Assembly: GCA_019635875.1 (NCBI GenBank)
Contig: JAHBYP010000006.1
Span: 248,001-312,000, forward strand
Length of the DNA stretch: 64,000 nucleotides
Source of the DNA: Alphaproteobacteria bacterium
GTDB lineage: Bacteria > Pseudomonadota > Alphaproteobacteria > Reyranellales > Reyranellaceae
Reading direction: 5' to 3'
The position numbers and the translations under genes were made by a program. Within the stretch, counting starts at the first letter, position 1, and each line of letters opens with the position of its first letter. A model generated the notes under the pieces. That model searched no databases. It worked only from the letters and a program-made list of their open reading frames with translations, and was not told where the DNA came from. Shown in pieces: positions 1-10,182 of this stretch.

Positions 1-84
1 TCCTGAGCGAAGCGAAGGACCCGGCGGTGTTGCCATCAGTTGCGTGTGATCGTCCGTTCGCGAGGTCCTTCGCTTCGCTCAGGA
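1..84. repeat. Inverted repeat, family B (CCTGAGCGAAGCGAAGGAC type)
   Basis: Two 20-nt arms, TCCTGAGCGAAGCGAAGGAC at 1–20 and its exact complement at 65–84, enclose about 44 nt. The left arm may begin before the window. The right arm ends 8 nt before the ribosome binding site of the next gene. A second, less perfect copy of the same family lies near 26.33–26.43 kb. Transcribed, it would form a long hairpin in the mcd leader. Confidence 0.75.
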
Positions 85-103
85 CGACGGAGGGAATCGT
101 TTG

Positions 104-1795
104 ATGTCTGTCGCGGAAGAACTTGCGACGCCGTCGCTGGTGCTCGACCGTTTGCTGCCGCTGTGCGCCGAGGCCGAAGCGATCGCCGAGTCCTTCGACA
201 TCGCCGCCAAGAACGCGGTGCGCAAGCTGATCGCGCCGTCGGGCCGCGTCGACGCCAGGCTGTTGGAACGCGAGCAGTTCGCCGCGCACGGCTATGCCTG
301 GATCGCCACCTACGTCGCCGGCCTGCGCCAGATGCGGCGCTGGGCCGAGGCGCTGAAGGCGCACGGCACGTTCGGCGAGCTCGAGCAATTGATCCTGCAG
401 TCCGCGTTCGGCGAGTACCTCAACCAGCTCTCAGGCGGCATCGCCATCAGCCAGGTCGAGGTGGTGCGCCCCGGCGATCTCGGCATCGACGACGCGGCGC
501 TCGGCGCGCTCGACTCCGGCGCCGCGCGCACCCTGCGCGCCGCGGGCAACACCGCTTCGGTGCGCGCGCGCATCGCCGAGTTGCTGGCCGATGCGCTCGA
601 CACCGGCGATTTCGGCGCGCTGGGCCTCGACGACGAGGCGCTCACCATGGTGCGCGACCAGTTCCGCCGCTTCGTCAACGACGAGGTGCTGCCCTTCGCG
701 CACGACTGGCACCTGAAGGACGAGCTGATCCCGCTGCCCGTGGTGCAGAAGATGGCCGAGCTCGGCGTCTTCGGCCTCACCATCCCGGAGGAGTGGGGCG
801 GGCTGGGCATGGGCAAGCTGGCAATGTGCGTCGTCACCGAGGAGCTGTCGCGCGGCTACATCGGCGTCGGCTCGCTGGGCACGCGCTCGGAGATCGCCGG
901 CGAGCTGATCCGCGCCGGCGGCACCGAGGCGCAGAAGCAGAAGTACCTGGCGGCGATCGCCACTGGGCAGATCCTGCCCACCGCCGTCTTCACCGAGCCC
1001 AACACCGGCTCCGACCTCGCGTCCTTGCGCACCCGCGCCGTGCGCGAAGGCGACACCTACAAGGTCTACGGCAACAAGACCTGGATCACGCATGCCGCGC
1101 GCGCCGACATCATGACCATGCTGGTGCGCACCAACCCCGACAAGCCAGGCTACCAGGGCCTGTCGATGCTGCTGGCCGAGAAGCCGCGCGGCAGCGAGAG
1201 CGATCCGTTCCCGGCCAGGGGCATGACCGGTGGCGAGATCAGGGTGCTGGGCTATCGCGGCATGAAGGAATACGAGCTGGGCTTCGACGGCTTCGAGGTG
1301 CCGGCGGCGAACCTGCTGGGCGAGGCCGAGGGCAACGGCTTCAAGCAGTTGATGGCGACCTTCGAGGGCGCGCGCATCCAGACCGCGGCGCGCGCCATCG
1401 GCGTGGCGCAATGCGCGATGGAGCTCGGACTGCGCTACGCCAGGGACCGCGTGCAGTTCGCCAAGCCGATCGTCAATTTCCCGCGCGTCGCCGGCAAGAT
1501 CGCCTGGATGGCGGTCGAGACCATGATCGCGCGCCAGCTCACCTACTTTGCGGCGCGCGAGAAGGACGGCGACCGACGCTGCGACATCGAGGCCGGCATG
1601 GCCAAGCTGCTGGCCGCGCGCGTTGCCTGGAGCAACGCCGACAACGCCCTGCAGATCCACGGCGGCAACGGCTACGCCATGGAGTACCCGATCAGCCGCG
1701 TGCTGTGCGACGCGCGCATCCTCAACATCTTCGAGGGCGCGGCGGAGATCCAGGCGCAGGTGGTGTGCCGCGGGCTGGTCGAGGGCCGCAACTAG
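104..1795 (+). CDS. mcd: (2S)-methylsuccinyl-CoA dehydrogenase
   Basis: FAD-dependent enzyme that oxidises (2S)-methylsuccinyl-CoA to mesaconyl-CoA in the ethylmalonyl-CoA pathway of acetyl-CoA assimilation (established for this family). At 563 residues it is much longer than usual acyl-CoA dehydrogenases (about 380). The excess is an N-terminal helical extension of roughly 170–190 residues, typical of Mcd. The dehydrogenase part shows VFTEPNTGSD, GMTGGEI, GYRGMKEYELGFDGF, ESARIQ-like EGARIQTAARA, IHGGNGYAMEY and the C-terminal FEGAAEIQAQV. I chose ATG at 104 over the in-frame TTG at 101 because GGAGGGA lies at optimal spacing upstream. Other pathway genes (ecm, mch) are not in the window. 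A generic long-chain acyl-CoA dehydrogenase is the alternative. Confidence 0.85.
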   Translation: MSVAEELATPSLVLDRLLPLCAEAEAIAESFDIAAKNAVRKLIAPSGRVDARLLEREQFAAHGYAWIATYVAGLRQMRRWAEALKAHGTFGELEQLILQSAFGEYLNQLSGGIAISQVEVVRPGDLGIDDAALGALDSGAARTLRAAGNTASVRARIAELLADALDTGDFGALGLDDEALTMVRDQFRRFVNDEVLPFAHDWHLKDELIPLPVVQKMAELGVFGLTIPEEWGGLGMGKLAMCVVTEELSRGYIGVGSLGTRSEIAGELIRAGGTEAQKQKYLAAIATGQILPTAVFTEPNTGSDLASLRTRAVREGDTYKVYGNKTWITHAARADIMTMLVRTNPDKPGYQGLSMLLAEKPRGSESDPFPARGMTGGEIRVLGYRGMKEYELGFDGFEVPAANLLGEAEGNGFKQLMATFEGARIQTAARAIGVAQCAMELGLRYARDRVQFAKPIVNFPRVAGKIAWMAVETMIARQLTYFAAREKDGDRRCDIEAGMAKLLAARVAWSNADNALQIHGGNGYAMEYPISRVLCDARILNIFEGAAEIQAQVVCRGLVEGRN

Positions 1796-1824
1796 GCGGC
1801 CCCCCGGGGTCGATCAGACCCTTG

Positions 1825-1891
1825 TGTCATCCCGAGCGCAGCGAGGGATCCAGGCCGCTTCCCTGGATCCCTCGCTGCGCTCGGGATGACA
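1825..1891. repeat. Inverted repeat, family A (TGTCATCCCGAGCGCAGCGA type)
   Basis: Perfect 30-nt arms (1825–1854 and 1862–1891) with a 7-nt loop, lying between the convergent ends of mcd and the serine hydrolase gene. Four further copies occur at 18.44, 36.85, 43.81 and 57.04 kb, all between convergent genes. It can fold as a long hairpin on either transcript and probably acts as a bidirectional terminator. It is a dispersed non-coding repeat rather than an insertion sequence. Confidence 0.85.
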
Positions 1892-1897
1892 GGGGCT

Positions 1898-3286
1898 TCA
1901 CGTCGGCAGATCGTACTTCTGCACGCCGCCGACCGGCGCGAGCTGAAAGCTGATCGTGATCTCGCCCGTCGCGGAATGGGCGACAATGCGGCCCGTGGTG
2001 CGTGACATCGGGTCGACCCGCGCCAGCTTCAGCGTGCCATGGCGCTGCACCAATGAAGCGGCGGCACGCCGGCGCTGCGCCAAGGCATCGTCGGGCGCGA
2101 CATTGTCGGCGAAGATCGCGGCGGCGCGCTTGTCGTCCCAGTTCGTCAGCAGGTCGAACAGCGCCGTGCCGGCCTCGAGGAGCGTCGGCGTCGCCGAAAG
2201 TCCGGGGCGGCGAACCACGCCGGCGGCGGCCAGCGCCGCGAGCGCGCGTCGCGTCGCGTAGCGCATCGGTGCGTAGGTCGCATTGCCCAGCGCGATCAGG
2301 CCGACGCGCGTGTTCTTCACCCAGCGCATGTTGGAGCCGTAGCCCGGCAGGCCGCCGGAATGCTCGACCACCTCGCCGAGATCGCGGTCGTGGCCGATCT
2401 GCAGGCCCAGCCCATAGCCGCCGCTGAAGGGCCACACCGTGCCGTCGGCCGAGCGCGAGTCGAAGGGCTCGATCGCCGTCTCGACGCGCTGCATCTCGCG
2501 GCGCGAGGCGCGGCTGAGCGGCGCGCCGTCGGCGCCGTCGCGCGGCGGCCAGGCATCGGCGAGGAAATCGACCCATTTGGCCAGATCGGCGACGGTCGAC
2601 CACAGCCCGCCCATCGGCGCCAGGCCGCCGTCGGGCGGTGTCGGCTCGGGCGCCCCGTTGTCGGCGCGCAGGCCGACGACGATGTCGGCGCCGGGCGGCG
2701 CGTCCTTCGACTCCCAGACCGTGCGGCTCATGCCCAGCGGCTTCAGTAGCCGCTCGCTGATGAAGGCCTGCGGCCGTATCCCCGAGGCGCGGTGCATGAC
2801 GCGGCCGATCAGCGCGTAGCCAAGATTGGAATATTCGAAGGCCGTGCCGGGCACGCAGGCGAAAAGCGGACCGGCGCGCACGGCGGCGTCGAGCTCGCCA
2901 TCGCCGATGTCGAGATGGCGGTCGCCCCAGGGATCGTCGGTCGCCAGGCCGCTCTGCATCGACAGCAGGTGCCGCGTGGTGATCGCGGGCGAGTCCGTAG
3001 TCGGTCCCTTCAGCGTGGCGAACTCGGGTGCATAGCGCGTGATCGGCGCGTCGATATCGAGCTTTCCCTCGTCGCGCAGGATCAGCGCCGCGGCAGCGGT
3101 GAAGCTCTTGGTCATCGAGGCGATGCGGAAGATCGAGTCCGGGCCGGCGCCGAAGCCGCTGAACGCCACGAGTGCGCCGTCGATCACGACGCCCGCGGCC
3201 ATCGCCGGCACGCGGTCGAGCTCCCTGTGCTGCGCGAACGCCGCCTGGGCGATGCGCTGGATCCGGGCCTTGCTGTCTTCGCTCAC
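1898..3286 (-). CDS. Serine hydrolase, class C beta-lactamase-like
   Basis: Member of the serine beta-lactamase/D-aminopeptidase/esterase fold (462 residues). Counting from the chosen start, the nucleophile motif SMTK is at 57–60, the second motif YSN at 152–154 and the third-motif equivalent HSGG at 309–312, so the catalytic set is complete. After residue about 350 comes an extra C-terminal lipocalin-like part of about 110 residues. There is no obvious signal peptide, so it is more likely a cytoplasmic peptidase or esterase than a true beta-lactamase. I prefer the GTG at 3286, preceded by GGCGGGA, over an ATG 39 nt upstream. Substrate unknown. Confidence 0.8.
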   Translation of the reverse strand: MSEDSKARIQRIAQAAFAQHRELDRVPAMAAGVVIDGALVAFSGFGAGPDSIFRIASMTKSFTAAAALILRDEGKLDIDAPITRYAPEFATLKGPTTDSPAITTRHLLSMQSGLATDDPWGDRHLDIGDGELDAAVRAGPLFACVPGTAFEYSNLGYALIGRVMHRASGIRPQAFISERLLKPLGMSRTVWESKDAPPGADIVVGLRADNGAPEPTPPDGGLAPMGGLWSTVADLAKWVDFLADAWPPRDGADGAPLSRASRREMQRVETAIEPFDSRSADGTVWPFSGGYGLGLQIGHDRDLGEVVEHSGGLPGYGSNMRWVKNTRVGLIALGNATYAPMRYATRRALAALAAAGVVRRPGLSATPTLLEAGTALFDLLTNWDDKRAAAIFADNVAPDDALAQRRRAAASLVQRHGTLKLARVDPMSRTTGRIVAHSATGEITISFQLAPVGGVQKYDLPT

Positions 3287-3392
3287 GATTCCCGCCTGTG
3301 GTTGCCCCGCCACCCTAGCCGCCACGCCGAAGCAACGCGCGGCAAATCGCGCGCCATGTCGTCCGAGGCTATCGCATATCGCATTTCCACTC

Positions 3393-3553
3393 CTACCTTC
3401 CCCCGCTGGCGGGGGAAGGTGGCAGCGCGTAGCGCTGACGGATGGGGGTGGCTTTTGCGGCTAGACGCGATCTGACTTGCGACAGCACGTTCGTCTTTGA
3501 CAACCACCCCCATCCGCCCTTCGGGCACCTTCCCCCGCCAGCGGGGGAAGGTA
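3393..3553. repeat. Nested inverted repeat, family C (ACCTTCCCCC type)
   Basis: This is most of the 347-nt gap between two divergent genes. Each end carries a short hairpin of its own (ACCTTCCCCC–loop–GGGGGAAGGT at 3395–3420 and 3527–3552). The two ends, each continuing into CCCCCATCCG or its complement, are inverted copies of each other, giving a nested stem of about 50 nt per arm. The second copy is at 8020–8149. I see no gene here; the promoters of both flanking genes must lie in or next to it. Confidence 0.8.
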
Positions 3554-3633
3554 TGAGATTCGCTATAAGCGATCGCCCTACTGGTTGCCGGGAGCGCCAT
3601 GCCGGGTCGCCAACTGCGTGCTAGACTGAGTTC

Positions 3634-4035
3634 ATGGCTGAAGACGAACTGATCCTCACGCCCATTGCAAACGCCGCTTCGTCCCTGCGGCGGGCGATAC
3701 TTGTCAATCCGCGCGACGAGTTTGTGCGAGATGCCATTGTGCAGCGTTTCGAGTACACCTACGAGCTGGCGTGGAAGTTCATGCGACGTCGGCTGCTCGC
3801 CCAGGGCGTCGAGACGAACACGCTGACTCGACGGGATCTTTTTCGCGAGGCGGCAAAGGCAGGCTTGATCGACGATCCGGTGGCATGGTTCGACTTCACG
3901 CGCGCGCGAAACCTCGTTAGCCATACATACAACGAGGTCACCGCACTGGAGGTAGTCGCGGTGGCGGAGGCTTTTCTTCCCGCCGTCGAAACGCTGATTG
4001 CCAGGCTGGAGAAGCTCAATGACGATTCAGCTTGA
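3634..4035 (+). CDS. HEPN-domain protein, nucleotidyltransferase partner (HI0074/HepT-like)
   Basis: All-helical HEPN protein of 133 residues of the kind paired with minimal nucleotidyltransferases (TIGR01987/HI0074 group). The active-site motif is visible as R92-N-L-V-S-H97, the RX4H form of HEPN RNases, followed by TYNE. Its stop overlaps the next gene by 17 nt, so the two are translationally coupled. In characterised HEPN–MNT pairs the HEPN protein is an RNase toxin silenced by AMPylation from the MNT protein. The HI0074 branch has instead been called a substrate-binding subunit, so toxicity here is inference. Confidence 0.8.
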   Translation: MAEDELILTPIANAASSLRRAILVNPRDEFVRDAIVQRFEYTYELAWKFMRRRLLAQGVETNTLTRRDLFREAAKAGLIDDPVAWFDFTRARNLVSHTYNEVTALEVVAVAEAFLPAVETLIARLEKLNDDSA

Positions 4036-4308
4036 AGCGGATCACCTCGAAGAAGTGCGTCGACTGCTCGATGCGCATCTGCCCGGGGCTCGTGCGTGGT
4101 GCTTCGGATCGCGCGCGACCGGCGATGCCCGCCGTTTCAGCGATCTCGACATCGCCGTGGAGATGGAGGGTGGTGTCCCATGGCGACGACTGAGCGAGCT
4201 GAAGGAGGCGTTTTCCGACAGCGATCTGCCGATCACCGTCGATGTCGTCGATTGGGATACACTCGACCCGGAGTTCCGGGCTGCGGTTGAGAAGCGACGC
4301 GTTCCATT

Positions 4309-4312
<4 letters not shown>
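4019..4312 (+). CDS. Minimal nucleotidyltransferase (MNT, HI0073/MntA-like)
   Basis: Small DNA-polymerase-beta-fold nucleotidyltransferase, 97 residues. The signature GS-X10-DXD is complete: G30-S31 and D42-L-D44 within GSRATGDARRFSDLDIAVE, and a third acidic residue near D75–D78 in TVDVVDWD. The ATG at 4019 sits inside the end of the HEPN gene. Its TGA overlaps the GTG of recQ (GTGA). Together with the HEPN protein it forms a likely toxin–antitoxin module in which this protein would be the AMPylating antitoxin (known for the family, not shown here). Confidence 0.8.
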
Positions 4313-6155
<1,843 letters not shown>

Positions 6156-6159
<4 letters not shown>

Positions 6160-6707
6160 GCCGGCCGAAATTCCCAATGCTCGAGACCGAGCGCCTGCGC
6201 CTGCGCCGCTTCCGGCTGGGCGACATCGACGCCATGCACGCCGCCTTCGGCAGCGCTCGTGCGATGCGATACTGGACCACGCTGCCTCTGAAGACGCGTG
6301 CCGAGACGGCGAAGCGGGTGCGCGGCATGATGAAGATCGACGTCCAGGATCAGTGGCTGCGCTGGGCGATCGCGCGGCGGCGCGACGATGCCTGCCTCGG
6401 CATGATCAACTACTACGCACGCAACGAGGGCTCGCGCCGGCTCGAGCTGGGCTGGATCCTCGCGCCGAGGCACGAGGGCAAGGGCTACGCGCGCGAGGCG
6501 ACGCAGGCGGTGATCCGCTACTGCATCGACGTGCTCGGCACGCATCGCATCGAGGCGATGATCATGCCCGAGAACACCGCGTCGATCCGACTCGCCGAGG
6601 CGGTGGGTTTCAAGCTCGAGGGCGGGCCGCTGCGCGATCGCTGGCGGCGCGGCGAGGAGTACCGCAGCGTAATGGTCTACGGCCTGCTGGCGGGCGAGGA
6701 GAGATGA
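6156..6707 (+). CDS. GNAT family N-acetyltransferase (RimJ/RimL-like)
   Basis: Acetyltransferase of the Acetyltransf_3 group, 183 residues. The N-terminal LETERLRLRRFRLGD and the acetyl-CoA binding region LAPRHEGKGYAREA, then MPENTASIRLAEAVGF, are diagnostic. Members acetylate ribosomal-protein N-termini, aminoglycosides or small metabolites. The substrate cannot be told from sequence. The start codon overlaps the recQ stop (ATGA), so translation is coupled to the helicase, although a shared function is not obvious. Confidence 0.85.
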
Positions 6708-6711
6708 GCTC

Positions 6712-7368
6712 GTGCTGGTGATCTTCGACTGCGACGGCGTGCTGGTCGATACCGAGCCGCTGTCGAATCGCTGCTTCGCCGAGGCGCTCAACCGCGAAGG
6801 CCTGGACTGGGATGTCGCCGAGACCATGCGCCGGCTGATGGGCCGCTCGATGAGGAGCTGCATCGAGATCGTCGAGGCCGAGCTGGGACGCACCGTGCCC
6901 GGCGATTTCGTCGAGCGCCTGCAGGACCGCACCTTCGCGTGCTTCCGCGACGAAGGCGTGCACGCGGTGCCGGGGGTGATCGCCGCGCTCGACGCGCTGG
7001 AGCGCGCCGGCGCGGCGACCTGCGTCGCCTCGTCGGGCGATCACGGCAAGATGCGCATCACGCTGGGCGGCGCCGGGCTGTGGGATCGCTTCGACGGGCG
7101 CATCTTCAGCGCGACCCAGGTGGCGCGCGGCAAGCCGGCGCCCGACCTGTTCCTGTTCGCCGCCCGGCGCATGGGCATGCCGGCGGGCGACAGCATCGTG
7201 ATCGAGGACTCCGCGGCCGGTGCCCAGGCGGCGCGCGCCGCCGGCATGCGCGCCTATGGCTATGTCGGCGCGCCGCACACCGATCGCGCCGGGCTGGTCG
7301 AGGCGGGCGCGACGCTCTTCGACGACATGCGCCGGCTGCCGAGCTTGCTGGGCATGGTCGCGGCATGA
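6712..7368 (+). CDS. HAD superfamily hydrolase, beta-phosphoglucomutase-like (copy 1)
   Basis: Haloacid-dehalogenase phosphatase of subfamily IA, 218 residues. Motif I is F-D6-C-D8-GVLVD, motif II the Ser in CVASSGD, motif III the Lys in RGKPAPDLF, and motif IV IEDSAAG. These are the four motifs of a phosphosugar phosphatase or mutase. GTG at 6712 is the only start with a good site (GAGGAGAG). The next gene is a paralogue sharing layout and phrases such as RRLMGR and LGRTVP, so the pair arose by tandem duplication. Substrate unknown. Confidence 0.85.
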   Translation: MLVIFDCDGVLVDTEPLSNRCFAEALNREGLDWDVAETMRRLMGRSMRSCIEIVEAELGRTVPGDFVERLQDRTFACFRDEGVHAVPGVIAALDALERAGAATCVASSGDHGKMRITLGGAGLWDRFDGRIFSATQVARGKPAPDLFLFAARRMGMPAGDSIVIEDSAAGAQAARAAGMRAYGYVGAPHTDRAGLVEAGATLFDDMRRLPSLLGMVAA

Positions 7369-8009
7369 GCCCGGCGCTGCTGATCTTCGACTGCGACGGC
7401 ACGCTGATCGACAGCGAGCGTCTCTACAATCGCGCCTGGGCCGCTCGCCTGGCGCTGCTCGGGCTGCACTGGACGCCGATGGATGTCGCGCGCCGCCTGA
7501 TGGGCCGGCCGATCCCGGATTGCCTCGATCTGGTCGGCAAGGCGCTGGGCCGCACCGTGCCTGATGATTTCCTGCCCGGCGTGTTCGCCGAGACCGACCG
7601 CATCTTCGCCAGCGAGGGCCTGCAGAAGACCGACGGGATCGACGCGGCGCTGGCGGCGCTGCCGCAGCCCAAATGCGTGGCCTCGTCGGGCCTGTTCGAG
7701 GACGTGCGCGACAATCTGGCGAATACCGGCCTGCTGGCGCATTTCGGCGTCGAGCGGCTGTTCGTCGCCGCCATGGTGGTGCATGGCAAGCCGGCGCCCG
7801 ATCTCTTCCTGCTCGCCGCCGAGCGCATGGGCGCGAAGCCGCCCGGCTGCGTGGTGATCGAGGATTCGGTGCCCGGCATCCTGGGCGGACGCGCCGCCGG
7901 CATGCGCGTGCTGGCCTATTGCGCGCAACACAATGACGGCGACGCCCTCATCGCCGCCGGCGGCGAACCCTTCCACCACATGCGCGAGCTGCCCGGCTTG
8001 ATCGGCTGA
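7365..8009 (+). CDS. HAD superfamily hydrolase, beta-phosphoglucomutase-like (copy 2)
   Basis: Tandem paralogue of the preceding gene, 214 residues, start overlapping its stop (ATGA). Catalytic motifs are present: F-D9-C-D11-GTLID, CVASSGL, HGKPAPDLF and VIEDSVPGILGG. The cap region differs from copy 1, so the two probably act on different phosphate esters. This is the last gene of the recQ chain. A family C inverted repeat follows at once and separates it from the broken cupin gene on the other strand. Confidence 0.85.
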   Translation: MSPALLIFDCDGTLIDSERLYNRAWAARLALLGLHWTPMDVARRLMGRPIPDCLDLVGKALGRTVPDDFLPGVFAETDRIFASEGLQKTDGIDAALAALPQPKCVASSGLFEDVRDNLANTGLLAHFGVERLFVAAMVVHGKPAPDLFLLAAERMGAKPPGCVVIEDSVPGILGGRAAGMRVLAYCAQHNDGDALIAAGGEPFHHMRELPGLIG

Positions 8010-8019
8010 CACGCCTGTT

Positions 8020-8149
8020 TACCTTCCCCCGGAGGGGGAAGGTGCCCGAAGGGCGGATGGGGGATGTCGAAGCCGGACTCCTCCGTTCGTCTTCGACATC
8101 CCCCATCCGTCGCGCTGCGCGCCCCACCTTCCCCCTCCGGGGGAAGGTA
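8020..8149. repeat. Nested inverted repeat, family C
   Basis: Second copy of the ACCTTCCCCC element, here with arms of about 55 nt (ACCTTCCCCCGGAGGGGGAA… and its complement) around a short centre containing GATGTCGAAG and its inverse. It fills the space between the convergent ends of the HAD chain and the cupin pseudogene and can form a long hairpin on either RNA. Confidence 0.8.
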
Positions 8150-8160
8150 AGCCCTACAGT

Positions 8161-8445
8161 TCAAGCAGCCTTGGTCTCGCGCGTGCGGCGGCCGACGAGA
8201 TAGGTCGCGCCGTCGGGGCCGTAGGTCTCGGTGTGCTCGCGGCCGGCGTCGAGCCTGAAGGTGTCGCCCGGCCTGCAGGTCACGCTGCCGCCGTCCCAGG
8301 TCACCGTCATCTCGCCGGCGAGGATGATGGCGTAGGCGTCGAAGGGATGGGTGTGCAGCGGCGTCAGGCCGGGCTTGCCGGTGCGCGTCAGGATCTCCTG
8401 TTATCCCTCACGGCGCAGTTCGGCTTCGAAGGCGCTGGTGTCCAT
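8161..8445 (-). pseudogene. Cupin-domain protein gene with a premature stop
   Basis: Reading from ATG at 8445 gives MDTSAFEAELRREG, then TAA (8403–8401). The same frame then continues uninterrupted for 79 more codons with a clear single-domain cupin: TPLHTHPFDAYAIILAGEM, then RPGDTFRLDAGREH, ending at TGA 8161. The metal-binding HxH and the second conserved His are intact, so only one codon (probably TAC or TAT in the ancestor) blocks a 94-residue protein. No good internal ATG or GTG restart is visible. Either a recent nonsense mutation or a sequencing error explains it. Confidence 0.75.
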
Positions 8446-8518
8446 GGCTGGCTCCGCAAACAGGGCTGGCGCGGCTACCTTACGCCGGCTAAATCGTCGG
8501 CGCCATGAGGACCCAGCC

Positions 8519-9733
8519 TTGAGCGCCAACGACAATTCCCATCGCGGCCTGCTGCCGCCCGGTCTCGGCGACATGCTGCCGCCGGAAGCCGAGCTCGAGG
8601 CGCATGTCATGGGCCGCCTGATGGCGCGCTTCGCCGGCCAGGGCTATCAGCGCGTCAAGCCGCCGCTGGTGGAGTTCGAGGAGTCGCTGTTCGGCGGCGC
8701 CGGCGTCGCCATGGCGGCGCACAGCTTCCGCCTGATGGATCCGGTGTCGCAGCGCATGATGGGCGTGCGCGCCGACATGACCCTGCAGGTCGCGCGCATT
8801 GCCACCACGCGCCTGAAGGACGCGCCGCGGCCGCTGCGCCTGTCCTACGCCGGCAACGTGCTGCGCATGAAGGGCTCGCAGCTGCGCCCGCAGCGCCAGT
8901 TCGCCCAGGTCGGCGTCGAGCTGATCGGCTCGGACGCCGCCAGCGCCGATGCCGAGGCCGTGCTGCTGGCGGCCGACGCGCTGCTCGAGGTCGGCGTGCC
9001 GGCGCTGTCGGTCGATCTCAACCTGCCGACGCTCGTCACCGCGCTGTGCGCCGCGCTCGGCCTGCCCGACGGCATGGTGCGCCGCCTGCGCCGCGCGCTG
9101 GAGCGCAAGGAGGAATCGGCGATGGCGCGCATCGTCGCCGACGAACGCGCCAAGGGCGTGGCCGCCGCCGGCGACGCGGTGCGCGACATCTTCGTCGGCC
9201 TGCTGCGCGCCGTCGGCCCGGCGGAAGCGGGCGTGGCCCGCCTGAAGAGCTTGGCCCTGCCCGACGCGGCGCGCGCCGAGGCCGATCGGCTGGCCGCGGT
9301 CGTGGCGCTGCTGCACCAGGCGGCGCCGACGCTGCACCTCACCATCGATCCGGTCGAGTACCGCGGCCTGGAATACCAGGACGGCGTGAGCTTCACGCTC
9401 TACGCGCGCGGCGCGCTGGGCGAGGTCGGGCGCGGCGAGCTGGGCCGCGGCGGCCGCTACCGCGCCGGCTTCAGCGAGGACGAGGGCACCGCGAGCGAGC
9501 CGGCGACCGGCTTCACGCTCTACATGGACACGGTGCTGGGCGCCGCGACGGTCGAGCCGCCGGGCAGGCGGCTCTACGTGCCGGCCGACATCGCCTGGGC
9601 CGAGCTGGCACACTGGCGTGGCGAGGGCTTCCACACGGTGCACGGTCTGGCCGAGGTCGGCGATACCAGGGCCGAGGCCGTCCGCCTGGGCTGCGCCTAT
9701 GCATTGATCGACGGCGAGGCCGTCGCCATCTAG
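8519..9733 (+). CDS. hisZ: ATP phosphoribosyltransferase regulatory subunit
   Basis: HisZ, the histidyl-tRNA-synthetase-like subunit that activates the short form of HisG for the first step of histidine synthesis. It is 404 residues long and starts LLPPGLGDMLPPEAELE, then FRLMDPVSQRMMGVRADMTLQVARI and LRLSYAGNVLR, as in class II HisRS cores. The anticodon-binding domain of real HisRS is absent. The start is inferred to be TTG at 8519: no ATG or GTG occurs in frame near it, and AGG lies about 8 nt upstream. hisZ followed by purA is a common alphaproteobacterial order, here interrupted by two small genes. Confidence 0.88.
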   Translation: MSANDNSHRGLLPPGLGDMLPPEAELEAHVMGRLMARFAGQGYQRVKPPLVEFEESLFGGAGVAMAAHSFRLMDPVSQRMMGVRADMTLQVARIATTRLKDAPRPLRLSYAGNVLRMKGSQLRPQRQFAQVGVELIGSDAASADAEAVLLAADALLEVGVPALSVDLNLPTLVTALCAALGLPDGMVRRLRRALERKEESAMARIVADERAKGVAAAGDAVRDIFVGLLRAVGPAEAGVARLKSLALPDAARAEADRLAAVVALLHQAAPTLHLTIDPVEYRGLEYQDGVSFTLYARGALGEVGRGELGRGGRYRAGFSEDEGTASEPATGFTLYMDTVLGAATVEPPGRRLYVPADIAWAELAHWRGEGFHTVHGLAEVGDTRAEAVRLGCAYALIDGEAVAI

Positions 9734-9739
9734 ACTCTG

Positions 9740-9799
9740 TGGGAGCGCCGGCGTCCCGCCGGCATCATGAAAAGAGCCGGCGGGACGCCGGCGCTCCCA
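9740..9799. repeat. Inverted repeat, family D (GGGAGCGCCGGCGTC type)
   Basis: Perfect 24-nt arms (9740–9763 and 9776–9799) with a 12-nt loop, between hisZ and the DUF6152-like gene. The right arm ends 5 nt before the ribosome binding site, so the hairpin would shape the leader of that gene or end the hisZ transcript. A half copy lies at 48.40 kb. Confidence 0.85.
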
Positions 9800-9813
9800 A
9801 AATGGAGATCGCG

Positions 9814-10170
9814 ATGACTCTACGCCGCCGATCGCTCCTCGTCCTGTCGGGCGCCGCGCTGGCCAGCCCGGCCGCCGCGCATCACGGCTGGAGCAGCTAC
9901 GACGCCGGCAAGACGCTGACGCTCAAGGGCGCCATCCTCGAATCGAAGTATCAGAACCCGCACGGCGAGATCGTCGTCGAGGTCGAGCGCAAGAAGTGGA
10001 CCGCGATCCTGGCGCCGGTGTCGCGCATGCAGTCGCGCGGCCTGCCGCGCGAGGAGCTCGCGGTCGGCAAGGTCGTGACCCTGGTCGGCTACGCCAGCCG
10101 GGTGCACGATGGCGAGATGCGCGCGGAGCGCATCACCACCGAGGGCGGCAAGACGGTCGAGCTGCGCTGA
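9814..10170 (+). CDS. Exported DUF6152-like protein
   Basis: Small secreted protein of 118 residues. The N-terminus MTLRRRSLLVLSGAALA, followed by SPAAAH, is a Sec or Tat signal peptide with cleavage near AAA-HH. The mature protein begins HHGWSSYDAGK and is an OB-like beta-rich domain (ESKYQNPHGEI, GYASRVHDGEMRAERI). The mature N-terminal His-His could bind copper or another metal, but that is inference. It is paired with the downstream four-helix membrane protein, an association I recall for these two families. ATG at 9814 was preferred to 9802 because GGAG lies 6 nt before it. Confidence 0.7.
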   Translation: MTLRRRSLLVLSGAALASPAAAHHGWSSYDAGKTLTLKGAILESKYQNPHGEIVVEVERKKWTAILAPVSRMQSRGLPREELAVGKVVTLVGYASRVHDGEMRAERITTEGGKTVELR

Positions 10171-10182
10171 GGCGCGCCGGCC

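Noticed and set aside
40..1953. A longer plus-strand frame overlapping mcd
   Set aside because: Arg/Gly/Ala-rich shadow. The frame starting at 104 encodes every motif of methylsuccinyl-CoA dehydrogenase.
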